From Sympetrum striolatum (Eukaryota; Arthropoda; Insecta; Odonata; Libellulidae): a DNA stretch of 64,000 nt. Shown here one piece after another: positions 10,215 to 21,334 of this stretch (position 1 is its first letter; the number at the start of each line of letters is the position of its first letter). The DNA lies in the NCBI GenBank assembly GCA_947579665.1, contig OX388347.1, forward strand, positions 20,328,562 to 20,392,561, in the 5' to 3' direction. The notes under the pieces are model-generated. The model was not told where the DNA came from. It saw nothing but the letters and a program-made list of their open reading frames with translations, and did no database searches. A program made the position numbers and the translations under genes.

Positions 10215-12670
10215 TTGCAAAAGAAATGAAGCCTGCAGCGTCAAAAATGACCTTTACGTTCATTTCTTAGGGAAATGCTTTTACTCGTCTGGGATCGAAG
10301 CAAGGACAAAGTGTCACCATTTTTTACAATAGAAAAACTTTCGTATATATACATATACGAGTAAAATGTAGCTTGCATACTGCAAGCAGATCGACAACAC
10401 TAATTTCATGCCGGCATCATATCGGGAAAGCCGTCAAAAGAAAAAAAAATGGATTGAAAATATTCTGATTATTCGCTGCAATTTATTCGTCCGGCATCGA
10501 ACCCGGGTCTTCCTGGTGATACTTACTATGCAGCACAATAGAAGATCACCATCTCTAACTATCTGTGAAAATTCAAGCAGAAATATTATCTGGAACTGCC
10601 TCAAACGACGTCCTACTTTTCACTTATATTTCTTATGAGAGAAATGTTAATGTGCTCTGGCATCGAACCAAGGAATAGTACGGTCTTCTGAAAACTGTTT
10701 TCTTAAACCATTTTTAACCATTTATCGTCCAGCCAAGCACGAACTTCCTATCATTTCGATACGTGCATCAAAAAAATGATGAAATACTAACCCTATGTAT
10801 TTTAAACGGGAGACATATTTACCGCCCGGCATCGAACCCGGGTCTTTCTGGTAATACTTCCTATGCAACATAATAGAAGATCACTATCTCTAACTATGTG
10901 TGAAAATTCGAGCAGAAATATTGGCTGCAACTGCCTCAAACGACGACTTACTTTTCCCTTATATTCCTTATGAGAGAAATGTTAATGTGCTCTGGCATCG
11001 AACCCAGGAATAGTACGGGCTTAAGAATTTTTTTTTCTTAAACCATTTCTTAATATATATCTTCTAGCTGAGCGAAAAGTTCCTTACATTCCAGTAAGTG
11101 CATCAAAAAAATTAATGAAAAACTATCCCCATGCATTTTAAATGCGGGATTTTTGCATCGTCCTAGCATCGAACCCAGGACGTTCTCATTAGTAATCATT
11201 AATTTCTATAATAGTTCTTGACCATATCTGTAAGATCCTTGAATTTCGATTCTCTACCTGTCCGGGAAGTATTATTTAAAAAAATTTGAAAATCACCACC
11301 ATGTATCCTTATGGAGAAAATCGGGACTTTGGGGCCTTCTGGAATCGAACCCATGACACCGAGGTTCAATGTCGGCTTTTTCCTGGAGGTTACACGTCAT
11401 GGCCATAACGTCGTAAAAATTTCAAGTCGGTGGCACTTGTGGAACATGGTTAGAATTTTGATCCCCTATATATAACTTATATATATATAGGTACGAGTGC
11501 AATGTAGCTTGCATACTGCAAGCAGATCGGCAATATTATTTTAATTCGGCATCATATCGAGACGGTCCTCAAAAGAAAAAAAAAAAGGATTGAAAATATT
11601 CTGAAGATTCGCTTCAATTTTAGCGTCTTGCATCGAACCCGGGTCTTCCTGGTGAACTTACTAAGCGGCACAATAGAAAATCACTATATCTATCTATGTG
11701 TGAAAATTAAAGCAGAAATATTTGCTTCAACTGCTTCAAACGACGTTCTACTTTTCACGAATGTAAATGGCTCTCTGGATTCGAACCAAGGACGATCGTG
11801 GGAATCTAGAACATGTTCCTGAAATGTATCTATAATTTCTATCTGTATGCTGAATTTAAAGTTTCTATATAACTGGGAAATGGTTCCAAAAAATTCTTAA
11901 AAATCGGATCATTTACTGATTGTAGAGACGCCTGGTGGTGAAACCAGGAAACATTGAAAGCTGTGAATTCACAGTTTGATTAGTAATGACTTGATCTTAT
12001 CTTATGCAAACTTTCAAGTAGATATAATATCGGGAAGCACCTATAATGTGATTCCGTAATCTCCATAAGAAATGCATTGAGGAATGTAAATGGCCCTCTG
12101 GGATCGAACCAAGGACCATAAAGGAATAAGTAAAATTTGATTATGAAATATAATTATGATTTCTAACGCCATGCCGAATTTCAAGTTTCTATGCCATCGG
12201 AAAAGGGTTCAAAAAAAATCTTAAAAATCGCCGCAATGCATTTTAAACGGCCGATTTTTGCCCCGACCTAGCATCGAACCAAGGATAATATTCGTAGATG
12301 TCTTTATGGTTTCCTTTAGATATGCGTGGCATCTAGCGATCCCTCGAGTTTCAACTCTCTCCTTTTCCGGGAAGTGCCTCAAATAAATTTTCGAAAATCC
12401 CCACCATGTAATCTTATGGGGAAAATCGCGAATTTGGGGCCTTCTGGAATCGAACCCATGACACCGAGATTCAAAGTCGGCTTTTTCCTGGAGGTTACAC
12501 GTTATGGCCAATATGTCCTAAAATTTCAAGGCATTGGCACTTGTGGAACATGGTTAGAATTTTGATCCCCTATATATAACTTATATATATATAGGTATAT
12601 CCGGAGAAGCGTCTATATATAATAGATAGATATCCGGAGAAGCGTCTATATATAATAGATATATATATAT
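10215..12670. repeat. Higher-order repeat block II (two unit copies)
   Basis: The B-box-like motif (CATCGAACC and variants) recurs at about 10293, 10495, 10661, 10830, 10996, 11167, 11343, 11631, 11778, 11938 (weak), 12102, 12272 and 12448. The leading hairpin GCTTGCA-TAC-TGCAAGC recurs at 10371-10387 and 11507-11523. The first copy (10.35-11.46 kb) repeats the monomer order and spacings of block I almost exactly (166, 169, 166, 171, 176). The second copy (11.49-12.6 kb) shares its first and last monomers but has diverged middle ones. The last monomer of each copy ends CCTGGAGGTTACACGT, then a spacer with CCCTATATATAACTTATATA. No protein is conserved. The nature of the unit is unknown. Confidence 0.7.
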
Positions 12671-12672
12671 TT
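12597..12672. repeat. Two tandem copies of a 34-bp terminal motif
   Basis: ATCCGGAGAAGCGTCTATAT plus ATAATAGATA occurs twice in tandem at the right end of block II and once at 8748-8781 at the right end of block I. It behaves like the terminus of the repeat unit. Confidence 0.6.
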
Positions 12673-13888
12673 GAATGAAATGTTCTGTAAAAATTTCAAG
12701 TCAATCAACCAAGTGGCTTTCGAGTTTTGCGGGCACAAACATACACAGGCTGAATTTTGATATACCTGTATAAGATATGTGCATGATTCGGTGGATTACT
12801 ATAATTTGATTGCTTTTACAAACCTTTCGTTTAACTTTCCCAATTGAAAAGCGTTCTATTATCAAGAACAATAACTAAAGAATAAACACAATGAAATAAA
12901 AGTTCCACAACTTCCACACAAAAAGTCGTGTAACTTTGACAAAGTTATTTATTTCCTTGTGTTTAGTTACCTATGGAGTTCCTCAAAGTTAAAGCTCATT
13001 CGATTGATTTAAATAAGGCATATTCTTTTCTAGATTACCATTTCCCCTTGCTCTCGTGACTCCTGTAGATTGTATAATCCATTAATTTTTAAAATTAAAT
13101 TATCTTTATAACAACACTGTAGAAAAATTCACACAATTAGCTTCGATGCTTACTAGCACCATCTTCAACATTTACATAAATACGCGATCCTCTTTATGGC
13201 GTGTGCCTGGAAAAAGAAGAAAGAATGAGAGGGAACAAAAGTGTGTGTGCAGGTGAAAGGGTAGAATTCTTGGAAAACTGTTAAACAGGACAAAACGAAA
13301 TAGGTGGGGAAGAAGGGCAAGATAAACCTTTCGTTGCCAAAGGGGAATGGAAAGGAAAAACTTTCTCGTTGGGAGAAGAGGATTTGGGTTGCAATTTGAT
13401 TGATTCATTTTGATGTAATCTAAAATAATGTGTCCATTAGCCTTCTCTGATATTTGTATAATTTTTAGCTCGCAATGTGAAGAATGACTCGAAGAAATAT
13501 TTCTCTCATAAAGTGGGTCTGCAGAGCTTCAGATTAGATATTTTGTATGTTCTTCAGCCTATAACTTACGAGATCTCGCTGTTTATCTGATGAGGATTGA
13601 ATGAAAATAATTATAAATCACTGTCCTAAAAATTGAATCCATGGATCCCTTATCGTTTCAAAGTAATGGCTTCCAGTAAATACTGTAGTAAAAGGCCAGC
13701 GGTAGACGTCCTTTTGGTAAAATTCTCAAAATTTTATTTCTCAAAAGTTACTCCTCTCGTGTTTTTAGCTGTTTATTGATCCACCAATCAACTCCGAAGA
13801 GTACTACAATTTGTTTATTTCAAAGATCTCAGTATTTTAAGATGACCTTCTTTTATTTTATCAGTTATGAAAATGATAAGACCGCTCC
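12673..13888. other. No gene recognised; possible Penelope-like 3' tail near 13.1-13.2 kb
   Basis: On the minus strand around 13142-13172 the sequence reads GAAGATGGTGCTAGTAAGCA followed by TCGAAGC. This resembles the 'GAAGATG ... GAAACC' signature just after the coding region of Penelope-like elements. A purine-rich strand at 13.2-13.4 kb has no identifiable protein. Nothing else was seen. Confidence 0.3.
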
Positions 13889-14530
13889 GTACACTGAAAA
13901 AAACACTTTGGTTGGATCAACCAAAAAATAGGTAAAATCAACCATTGGCATGATTCATATAGCTCCAACAAAAGTAAATGGTTGAATTTACTATTTCAAA
14001 CTGTTGATTTAACTGATTCTTTCACAGTTGAATTTACTACTTGAAACAGTAAGTTCAACCATTTTTCTAGGTTGAATCAATAAATTGAATTGTTAATATT
14101 ACAAAACTAGCTGTTGAATCCACTCTTCTAAATTTCTATTATTATTGCAGGAAATACCTCAAGTAAGAATAATCTTCCAATTTAGCAACACCAGCATTCT
14201 GAAAATCACATAAAGGTGGAATGGAATGAAATAATCCAGGATTTTTTTGTTACTATTTAATAACAATTTGCAAAAAACTTTTACAAAGCATTATTCTACC
14301 ACAACAATGATTTTTTTTATATTTAAAGGTAACACTAATTTGAAAAACAATAAAGTTTATTTAACACATACACATTTTATACATAATACAGCTGTTTCTG
14401 TGAAACAAAGAATCAGGAAATTTCATTTCACACAACAAGCCATCTCTCCATTTGAGAGCTTGTGTACAGAGGCTTTTAAAACATTTAAATCGTTTGTACC
14501 CAAAAGAGACCATTTGTTTGCAATAGGATA

Positions 14531-16860
14531 CTAAATATTGTAAGCATGAAATTGTTCATTGAAACCAAGGTTGTCTATTTTCTTACAAAAGAAATGCAGC
14601 TTTTGATTCTGGTCTTGTATAATATACCATATTGCATTAAATGATAGGTCCTCATCCTCAAAGCCTTGGTTCCTCACTATAATTACATTTCTCTTATACC
14701 TATATCCATTGAATTCTATCCACTTCAACAGATAAACAGAGTTCATATCATTTGCAACAACAGTCAATTGTTCTTCTATATCATCCCAATCACTTAGGTT
14801 AACAAAGTTAATCAACTCTGCACTACCAAAAGTCAACCTTTCTTGTAGTCCCTTCTTAGCAAGTAGCTGGCTAGCAAATTTAAGCTGTTGCTTAATTATC
14901 ATGGAAAGAGCAATATTTTTTCTAGATGTTGTGTTTTTAGCAACAGCTTTCAATTGCTGATGTTTGGCCTCGAATCGCATTGACCACACATGCCTTAGGG
15001 GCCCAATTCGCTTCATAACATAGGGATAATGGCAAAGGAAGTGGTGTTTTGGTTTTAAGGTGTCCCTGAACAAGCTCTTATATAGCTCATGGTGCTCTGA
15101 AATTAAGGTCTCTAGTAATGACAATGTATTTGGCTGAAATTCATGTTGCATAACTATGTCTATTATTTTCAGCAATGTAAGAAATAATTGCCACACTGGA
15201 TCATTCAAAGGCACTAGGTCACCAATCATTAAGGGGAACAAATATACAAATGACATCATTTCAGAGGCACTCATGTCAAACTTTCCCTTGCTCAAATTAT
15301 TTAGTGTTAGAGCAGGAGACATATTTCCTACTTCTTCACTTGAATAGTCAAATAAGGACTTTCTGTTGTTCAAAACCTCCAAATCAAAGATTTGAACATC
15401 TTGAGTAAAGTACAGAATTATTTTACTCATATCATATCTACAAATACCTTCAAAAATATCATGCATTAAATCTAAACAAAGGTTGTCCACAACATGAAAG
15501 GAAGGCATTGTATTAAATACACTGTCTTCATGAACACCTGTCATTGATACATTATTAAGTTCTACATCTATAGCATAGTTATGTCTATTTCTGAGTAAAT
15601 TGTCACTCTGCCTAGTTTGGAATGCAATGACAGATTTGTGAGCTTTGCACACTCTACATGGATAATTGCCACTAAAAGATTTTACATAACCTAATATAGT
15701 ATTTAATCCTAAATTATCCCCTAAAATAAGAGCTTATATAAAATGTACTTTTTTAGTTTCCAAACCAATTTTAATGTCAACTCCAACTTCTTCAAGATAT
15801 TTTATCTCTTCAATCAATACATGAAAGTTAGCTTCATTTCCGAAAGATTTGTGTGAAGACTTAAACAACATTGCAACGAAAATACTATCAAGGAGGGATA
15901 GGAACTCTTGCGGAAGGACAGGGAATTGAAAGTAAGTAGCTGCTATGGAGTCTGTTCTTGCATGAGAACCTAGAGGGTTGTTGCATTCAAAATCATCGAA
16001 ATACAAAAAATATGGGACAACCAACCTTTCTGGATAATTTGATATTTTCGACTTCCATAAGTCACCTTGAACTATATTTTTAATACTGTTTGACTTTGAA
16101 AGCATGTCCATATTAGACATGGTATGCCTTAGGACATTTGGTAATTCAAAAAACTGTTTGAACAGAACTCTTAAGGGTATAATAACTCCTTTGTAGGAAA
16201 TTGGATTTAATGCAGGAGTATAATTTAGAATTGTAGCTCCTGCATTCTCTGCAATGGTAAACTCCTTTGGCTCTGCATAAAAACCATGCTCTTTTAAATA
16301 CCGAATAACTTAATATTCCGTATCAAAATCTTTAAAAGGCTCTGCAATAGAATCCAGTATCTCCTCTATTTTTGATTTATCATTCTCTGGCAATGTAGGC
16401 AAAATACTTTTTCTTAATGTGTCAGCAATAGTTTTTGTTATTAAATCAGTTACATCTGTAATTATTTCCTGAACAATTTTCCTGTTCAAGGAATCATTTC
16501 CATACAGATTGGAAACAAAAGCAAAAGCAGATTCCTTTAGTTTCAACAGATGATCAGATGGATCATCACTAGGTTGCTCACTATTTACAAAATTACCAGG
16601 CAACCCAGAAGTAGATGCTGTGCAATTATTATCCTCAGACTCTGATCTAACTTCATAACCTTCATTGGTAACAAGCCGATTTTCACATACATTATGCTTA
16701 GAGGCTAAGTGTTTTCTGAAAGCCTTAAAGCTCTGAAACTGACGAGGGCAGCCATTTTGCTTACATAAAACAGTGGATGTTTCATGCAAGTTGTGACAAT
16801 ATTTAAAATGAAGAATAAGTGCTTTTGCACTTCTTAGCAGTTGCTGACATATAAAGCAAA
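14531..16860 (-). pseudogene. CACTA-like transposase with C2H2 zinc fingers, two internal stops
   Basis: A single minus-strand frame of about 750 codons runs from 16789 to 14531, broken by TAA codons near 16310 and 15734. The N-terminus has two C2H2 fingers, one at 16790-16860 (C-x2-C, then H-x4-H) and one in the first 30 residues after 16789. The catalytic part has the blocks GDNLGLN, CRVCK (zinc-ribbon-like), LDLMHDIFEGICRYD, FLCHYP and MRFEAKH. The same block order is seen in the 36-38-kb transposase here, which supports a shared Tnp2-like fold. This would be the DDE enzyme that cuts the CACTG ends. The N-terminus before the first finger is cut off by a 77-bp MITE at 16865. The damage suggests a recently dead copy. 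Confidence 0.7.
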
Positions 16861-16864
16861 GGTA

Positions 16865-16941
16865 CAGTCCTGGCCAAAATTAACGCAGCACCAGCCGTAA
16901 GGATCGCTAGGGAGGTGCTGCGTTAATTTTGGCCAGGAGTG
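16865..16941. mobile_element. 77-bp mariner-type MITE with TA duplication
   Basis: The element is nearly all inverted repeat. The left arm is CAGTCCTGGCCAAAATTAAC plus GCAGCACC; the right arm is its complement with CACTCC at the tip; a 21-base loop separates them. TA flanks both sides (16863-16864 and 16942-16943), the Tc1/mariner target. It is inserted in the N-terminal coding region of the CACTA-like transposase, so it is younger than that element. Confidence 0.8.
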
Positions 16942-16992
16942 TACATTTTCAAAAAAAATTAATCTAAACATACATGAAAAAGGGACTGAAAT

Positions 16993-19613
16993 TTATTGAA
17001 GTTCCGTCAATAAGGAGAGAACTCCTGCAAACTTTTTGTCTGAGTTACATTGCATGTCATAAAAATATTTTTGAATGAATTCCCAAACCTGAACACACTC
17101 AGCTGGATACGCTGCATGGAGAACATGAAAAATCTTAAAACAAACATCAACAGTCTTTAAGATTGAGTTAAACTTGTGTTTGATGTTGTCATAAACAACA
17201 AAGAACTCAAAACACTCTTGCAGGGTTGGTCCAACTGCAACTATAATAGGCTGACATGTAAGTCCCATACATCTCATTTCATTTTCCCTATTCTTCAATT
17301 TGTTTTCAACATCATTAATGGCCTGAGTAAAAAAATGATGATATTAGAACACCCTTGATAAGGAGAATATTAAAACAAATTAACTTCATTAGTACAACCT
17401 ATGTGATGATTTAACCCTTATAAAAGCTTATACCTGACTGAAAAGAAGATATAGGGCAATAATTAAAACCAAAATTTCAAAACGTAAGCTCACCTGCACA
17501 TGCAGAATGAATGAATCTTTAGATTCAGTTATAGAAGGTTTCCAAGAAACCTTTTCGTTTTCTGGTCCCTTGATCTTAACCCTTGATGGCGATGGTAAAG
17601 CAGCACAAAGAAGAATTAATGCGATTGTATCATCTGTAAAAGCAAAGTGTTAAAAAATTATGCAAACAACGATCAAGTAGATAATCATAGCACCAACATA
17701 GTTAATTGTAAGAACTTGATAGAATTTCACATATTGATATTACTTTGTAGTCCATCTGAAGACTCAAGCAGTTTTCTTGATTGTGGATCTTTTATGACTC
17801 TATTATACAGTTATGGATTTCCCCAAAAATGCTGGCCATTTCTCATACAATGAGACATCCCTATTTGGATATATACTGTCAAAATCCAGTTCAATCTGTG
17901 AAGAAAATCTGAAGCATTAATATGATAATTATGAATATATATGCACAGAGATCAATCGTCGGTAGGCAATTACCAAAGTGTGCCCCAAATTCAGCTTCAG
18001 TGATGGCCACTCATTCACAATCTGTGCTACATTAGTAAACAGATTACTTTTGTAATAAAAGTTAAACCTGTATGTTATGGTTTCCTTCCACTTCTCTTCG
18101 ACTTTCACCCACGGTTCATTATGGTATTTCAACCATAACTTTGTGTTGGAGAGCTCCTCTCTATTTAACTCTGAAAATATGGAGGAGAGTAATAATGACT
18201 ATAAGCGACGACGCAGGCAATGTGACATAGTCAATAGTATTCTTTAAATATTTGCTACTTACCTTCTTCTGGCACACACTCAGCAGCTGCTGATAATTTC
18301 CTTTTACGATTTTGAATAACGCCTTCTTTCCGTAGGATCCTCAGTTGGTTGTTATACTTATCAACCAACTTTCCTCTAGCAGGTATGTAAATACTGCCTT
18401 GAGGACAACTGGGAATGTAATAGGTTTCCTAAAAATCATATGAAATTAGTAAACACAAACAGTGCAAGATTCGAATTTCAAAAATCTATGAATGAATGCA
18501 ATACCGAGTTCTCTCCGGGATATTTGTCGGCAATCTCAGCAGCCAGGAACTGAAAATCTTCTTTCCTCATGCACCCATAAGCCTTTATATAATGCTCCAC
18601 AATCGCAGATGTTAGCTTAGATCGAGAGGGCCCATCAAGCCTTTCGTTCCTTCCTCTCTTCGCTAATACCACCTTGCCATTATTATATTTTCCTAAAATA
18701 TCTAATAAACCCTGCGAGGGCATAAAGATGAAGATATCGAGTTGTTAGTAAGATATGATGACAAGTAGTTCCAGTGAATGAAAGAAATGCTATACAGTAG
18801 ATAGAAATTTCAATAACTGGGCTGTGAAATTTTGAGCATCTTAATTGGGAATCTATCATTAAATCTGCTTAATGCTAATAAGGAAACAAATTTTGCATTT
18901 TCATTTATGAAACGGCAACACAATTTGATAATATACTTACAATACGCTCTTGTATATCGTTGATTAATGAATTACTATTTCCTATAATGTTGATAGCTCC
19001 AAGGGCTTCTGTCCGTAGCAGGAGGCTCACAAATTGATGTACACTGTAAACATATGTATTCATAGACACTCATGTATTAGTTTACATAATTCATACTTTC
19101 GTACATGCACAAATTATGGATTAGAACAGTGATTTATGCCTTTCGATATTCAACTTGAGAATAAAATATACGTATTATACTCAGCAGCAATTAAATAATA
19201 TCACAAAACACTTGTACATAATATACGTTATAATTATTTCAATACACGCATTAAGCATAAACAAACTAACATAAATTAACACTTATTTAAATCTATAGAA
19301 GTTCAGAAAATGTATATAATACCATAGGCATCGTTTTCCACTTATTTAAATTTTCTCTGAAAATAATTCTGTCTTGGAGAACGGGGATCAATTCCTTTAT
19401 ATCGTCTTCAATCATATTTTGAAGGCAAAACATATCTATACCGTGCTCTAAAACAACGTGAAATGAAATTGCAAATAAGATAAAGTCAAATTTAGTGTTA
19501 CTAAATAATATACATTAAAGAATGAGAAATTACATATACTCACCCTGAAAAGTTTCACACAAATTAGATAAATTCCACGTGGTCAACAAAACTGCTACTT
19601 CCTCATCCGCCAT
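16993..19613 (-). pseudogene. Second gene of the CACTA-like element, multi-exon, frameshifted
   Basis: Exon-like blocks on the minus strand are 19613-19544 (begins MADEEVAVLLTTW), 19447-19323 (DDIKELIPVLQDR, a SAM-like turn), 19043-18941 (LLRTEALGAINIIG), 18715-18505, 18428-18263 (IPSCPQGSIYIPARG), 18170-17974 (W-KYHNEPWVKVEEKWKET), about 17895-17745, 17640-17500, and 17326-16993 (ending DMQCNSDKKFAG). Most have GT donors and AG acceptors. The block near 17.8 kb changes frame after FLGKSIT, and the exon 2 to exon 3 phase does not fit as drawn, so the gene is probably broken. Proteins of this kind recur beside Tnp2-like transposases in arthropod and fish genomes; their function is not established. 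The N-terminal SAM-like part suggests protein-protein contact. Confidence 0.55.
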
Positions 19614-20018
19614 TCCGTCATCACTTGCTTGAGCCAACTTCAGTGATTGAATGAAGCGGTTAATACCCTCTTTTCACAATTTAACTATAGCACATACAAG
19701 TGTATAGCACAGTGCAACTCAATGTTTTCCGTAACTCAGAGTTAAACATCCCCAGTTCGCACTACAGATTATCTCTAAGATGCTTTCAACATACGCTTCA
19801 GATCTCCACATGTACAGGATTGGTTTAGTTTCGCTGAGAATTATGGGTAACACGTGACGACCAACTTGACCAATCAGGGGAAAGTGTGACTTTTAATCAT
19901 TCAAAAATGTTGGGACAGCATTTTGAAGTGTTGATCTCTAATCTCCATCAGTAGAATCAACCCTTAAAATTCAACAATGCTAAATTGTTGGATTTACTAA
20001 GTTTTTTCTTCCAGTGTA

Positions 20019-20290
20019 CAGTTGTCACTTTTGCATGACAATGGGTTAATCGACGTCCAACCAAACTTAAGACTTAGCTAGAGGTATGACTTATAAGTAG
20101 CTTGTAAACAAAAGTTCCAGTAAGTAAAGAAAATTTGGAGAATTCTCATTTCCCTGATAAGATTTTACATATTATAATTAGTAAAAGGAGCGTTAAAAAG
20201 CAAAGAGTTGTTCCTGAATGAAGGATAAAAATTGATATGATATTTACAGAAATACATAAAAATTTAAAGGCGGAAAAAGGAAATGAAAAA
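20019..20290. other. No gene recognised
   Basis: AT-rich sequence between the CACTA-like element and a tRNA-like sequence. Nothing recognisable was seen. Confidence 0.3.
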
Positions 20291-20295
20291 ATCTG

Positions 20296-20370
20296 TCACA
20301 TGTCGGATTCGAACTAGCAAAAGTAAATCACACAAGCGGACACGCTAACCACCATGCCACAGCATCTCTT
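20296..20370 (-). repeat. tRNA-like sequence, SINE head or tRNA pseudogene
   Basis: The minus strand reads TGGCATGGTGGTTAGCGTG, fitting the pol III A box (TRGCNNAGYNGG), and about 35 bases later AGTTCGAATCC, fitting the B box (GGTTCGANNCC). The stems do not pair well enough for a functional tRNA, so a tRNA-derived SINE head or a pseudogene is more likely. Confidence 0.55.
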
Positions 20371-20937
20371 AACTGATGAGAGATTTCTACAAACTATGAA
20401 TTGCATGTGATCAGACGCTAATTTTTAAAAGGTTATAATTAAATAACTAGAGAGAGTTGGTCAAAACGGCTTCAGATTTGTAATAAGCTTATGCTGAAGA
20501 ACCTATCCTTAAAGTATCATTAAGATCCGTTTCCCGCAGAGGTAAAGGTTCCTTGGTAAGTTAGATATTGTTATGTTTATCCTGGATACCTTTTATTTAT
20601 GATTGTTATCAACTACCATCTCTATTAAGTTCCCTCAATATTTCACCAATATTTATTGAATCAGCCAGTGTATCTTAATCTCATGCAGCCATTATTGGCC
20701 AAATAGTATCAAACAATGAAAATATTGGTTTATTAATGTATTTGATTCAAGGTTTTAAGATTACCTATTACAATTTCTGCCACTTTCATCCATTGAAAGT
20801 AGGATTGCTAGGTGGTATTAATAACAAAGGACAGGAAATAATAATTATATAATTGATTCCAGATGTCAGAAATGGTTCAAGTTCTGCCGAAATTCACCAG
20901 TTGCTGATTGGAAAGGGAAATATGAATAAATAAATAA

Positions 20938-21011
<74 letters not shown>

Positions 21012-21332
21012 GAATAAAGTAAATGACATGTGATGAGTTCAAGGTAAGCATGAATATTTTGATACTACAAATGGTATTTGAATTAAGTAATAATACTAAT
21101 GAAGTTACTCTTCTTATGGTACAAATGATATTTGAGTTAAGTAACATTACTCATGAAATTTTTTATATTCACAGGTAGTTCCAGTGTTTTTCTAAGAACA
21201 CTTCCAAAATGATGTAAATGTATATATGAATAAAGTAAATGACATGTGATGAGCTTCAAGGTAAGCATGACTGACTGTTATTACTGCAAATGATACTGTA
21301 TTCATGTTATCTTTGTAATGATATAAACCTTA
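20371..21332. other. No gene; contains a (TA)n microsatellite
   Basis: Non-coding AT-rich sequence with a long TA dinucleotide run at 20943-21004. A ~40-base phrase containing ATGAATAAAGTAAATGACAT is present twice (21008 and 21226), and a related TTTGA-TTAAGTAA phrase also repeats, so this is a local tandem duplication. Confidence 0.4.
20943..21004. repeat. (TA)n microsatellite
   Basis: About 31 uninterrupted TA dinucleotides. Confidence 0.95.
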
Positions 21333-21334
21333 TA

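Larger units (their letters stand above)
13892..20016 (-). mobile_element. 6.1-kb CACTA-like (EnSpm) DNA transposon with two genes
   Basis: The left end is CACTGAAAAAAACAC and the right end, read inward, is CACTGGAAGAAAAAAC. TA lies immediately outside both (13890-13891 and 20017-20018). Both subterminal regions carry many copies of GTTGAAT/ATTCAAC-type motifs (13.9-14.1 and 19.9-20.0 kb), as CACTA elements do. Inside, both on the minus strand, are a Tnp2-like transposase with N-terminal zinc fingers and an upstream multi-exon second gene. Both carry inactivating changes, so this copy is probably immobile, although its termini look complete. Confidence 0.7.

Noticed and set aside
4584..12457. 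True tRNA genes at the GGTTCGA motifs of the repeat blocks
   Set aside because: No A box, acceptor stem or anticodon arm lies at the right distance from the B-box-like motifs, so they are not tRNA genes.
4440..12670. CRISPR-like array of regularly spaced motifs
   Set aside because: The sequence is eukaryotic, the spacing is ~170 bp, and the intervening sequence is itself homologous between monomers, which fits tandem duplication.
13172..13408. 78-codon minus-strand ORF
   Set aside because: Its composition reflects a purine-rich strand. No domain was recognised, and the nearby Penelope-like motif is too short to support coding sequence.
20866..21147. ORF reading through the TA microsatellite
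   Set aside because: It consists mostly of alternating Ile-Tyr encoded by the TA run and is not a gene.
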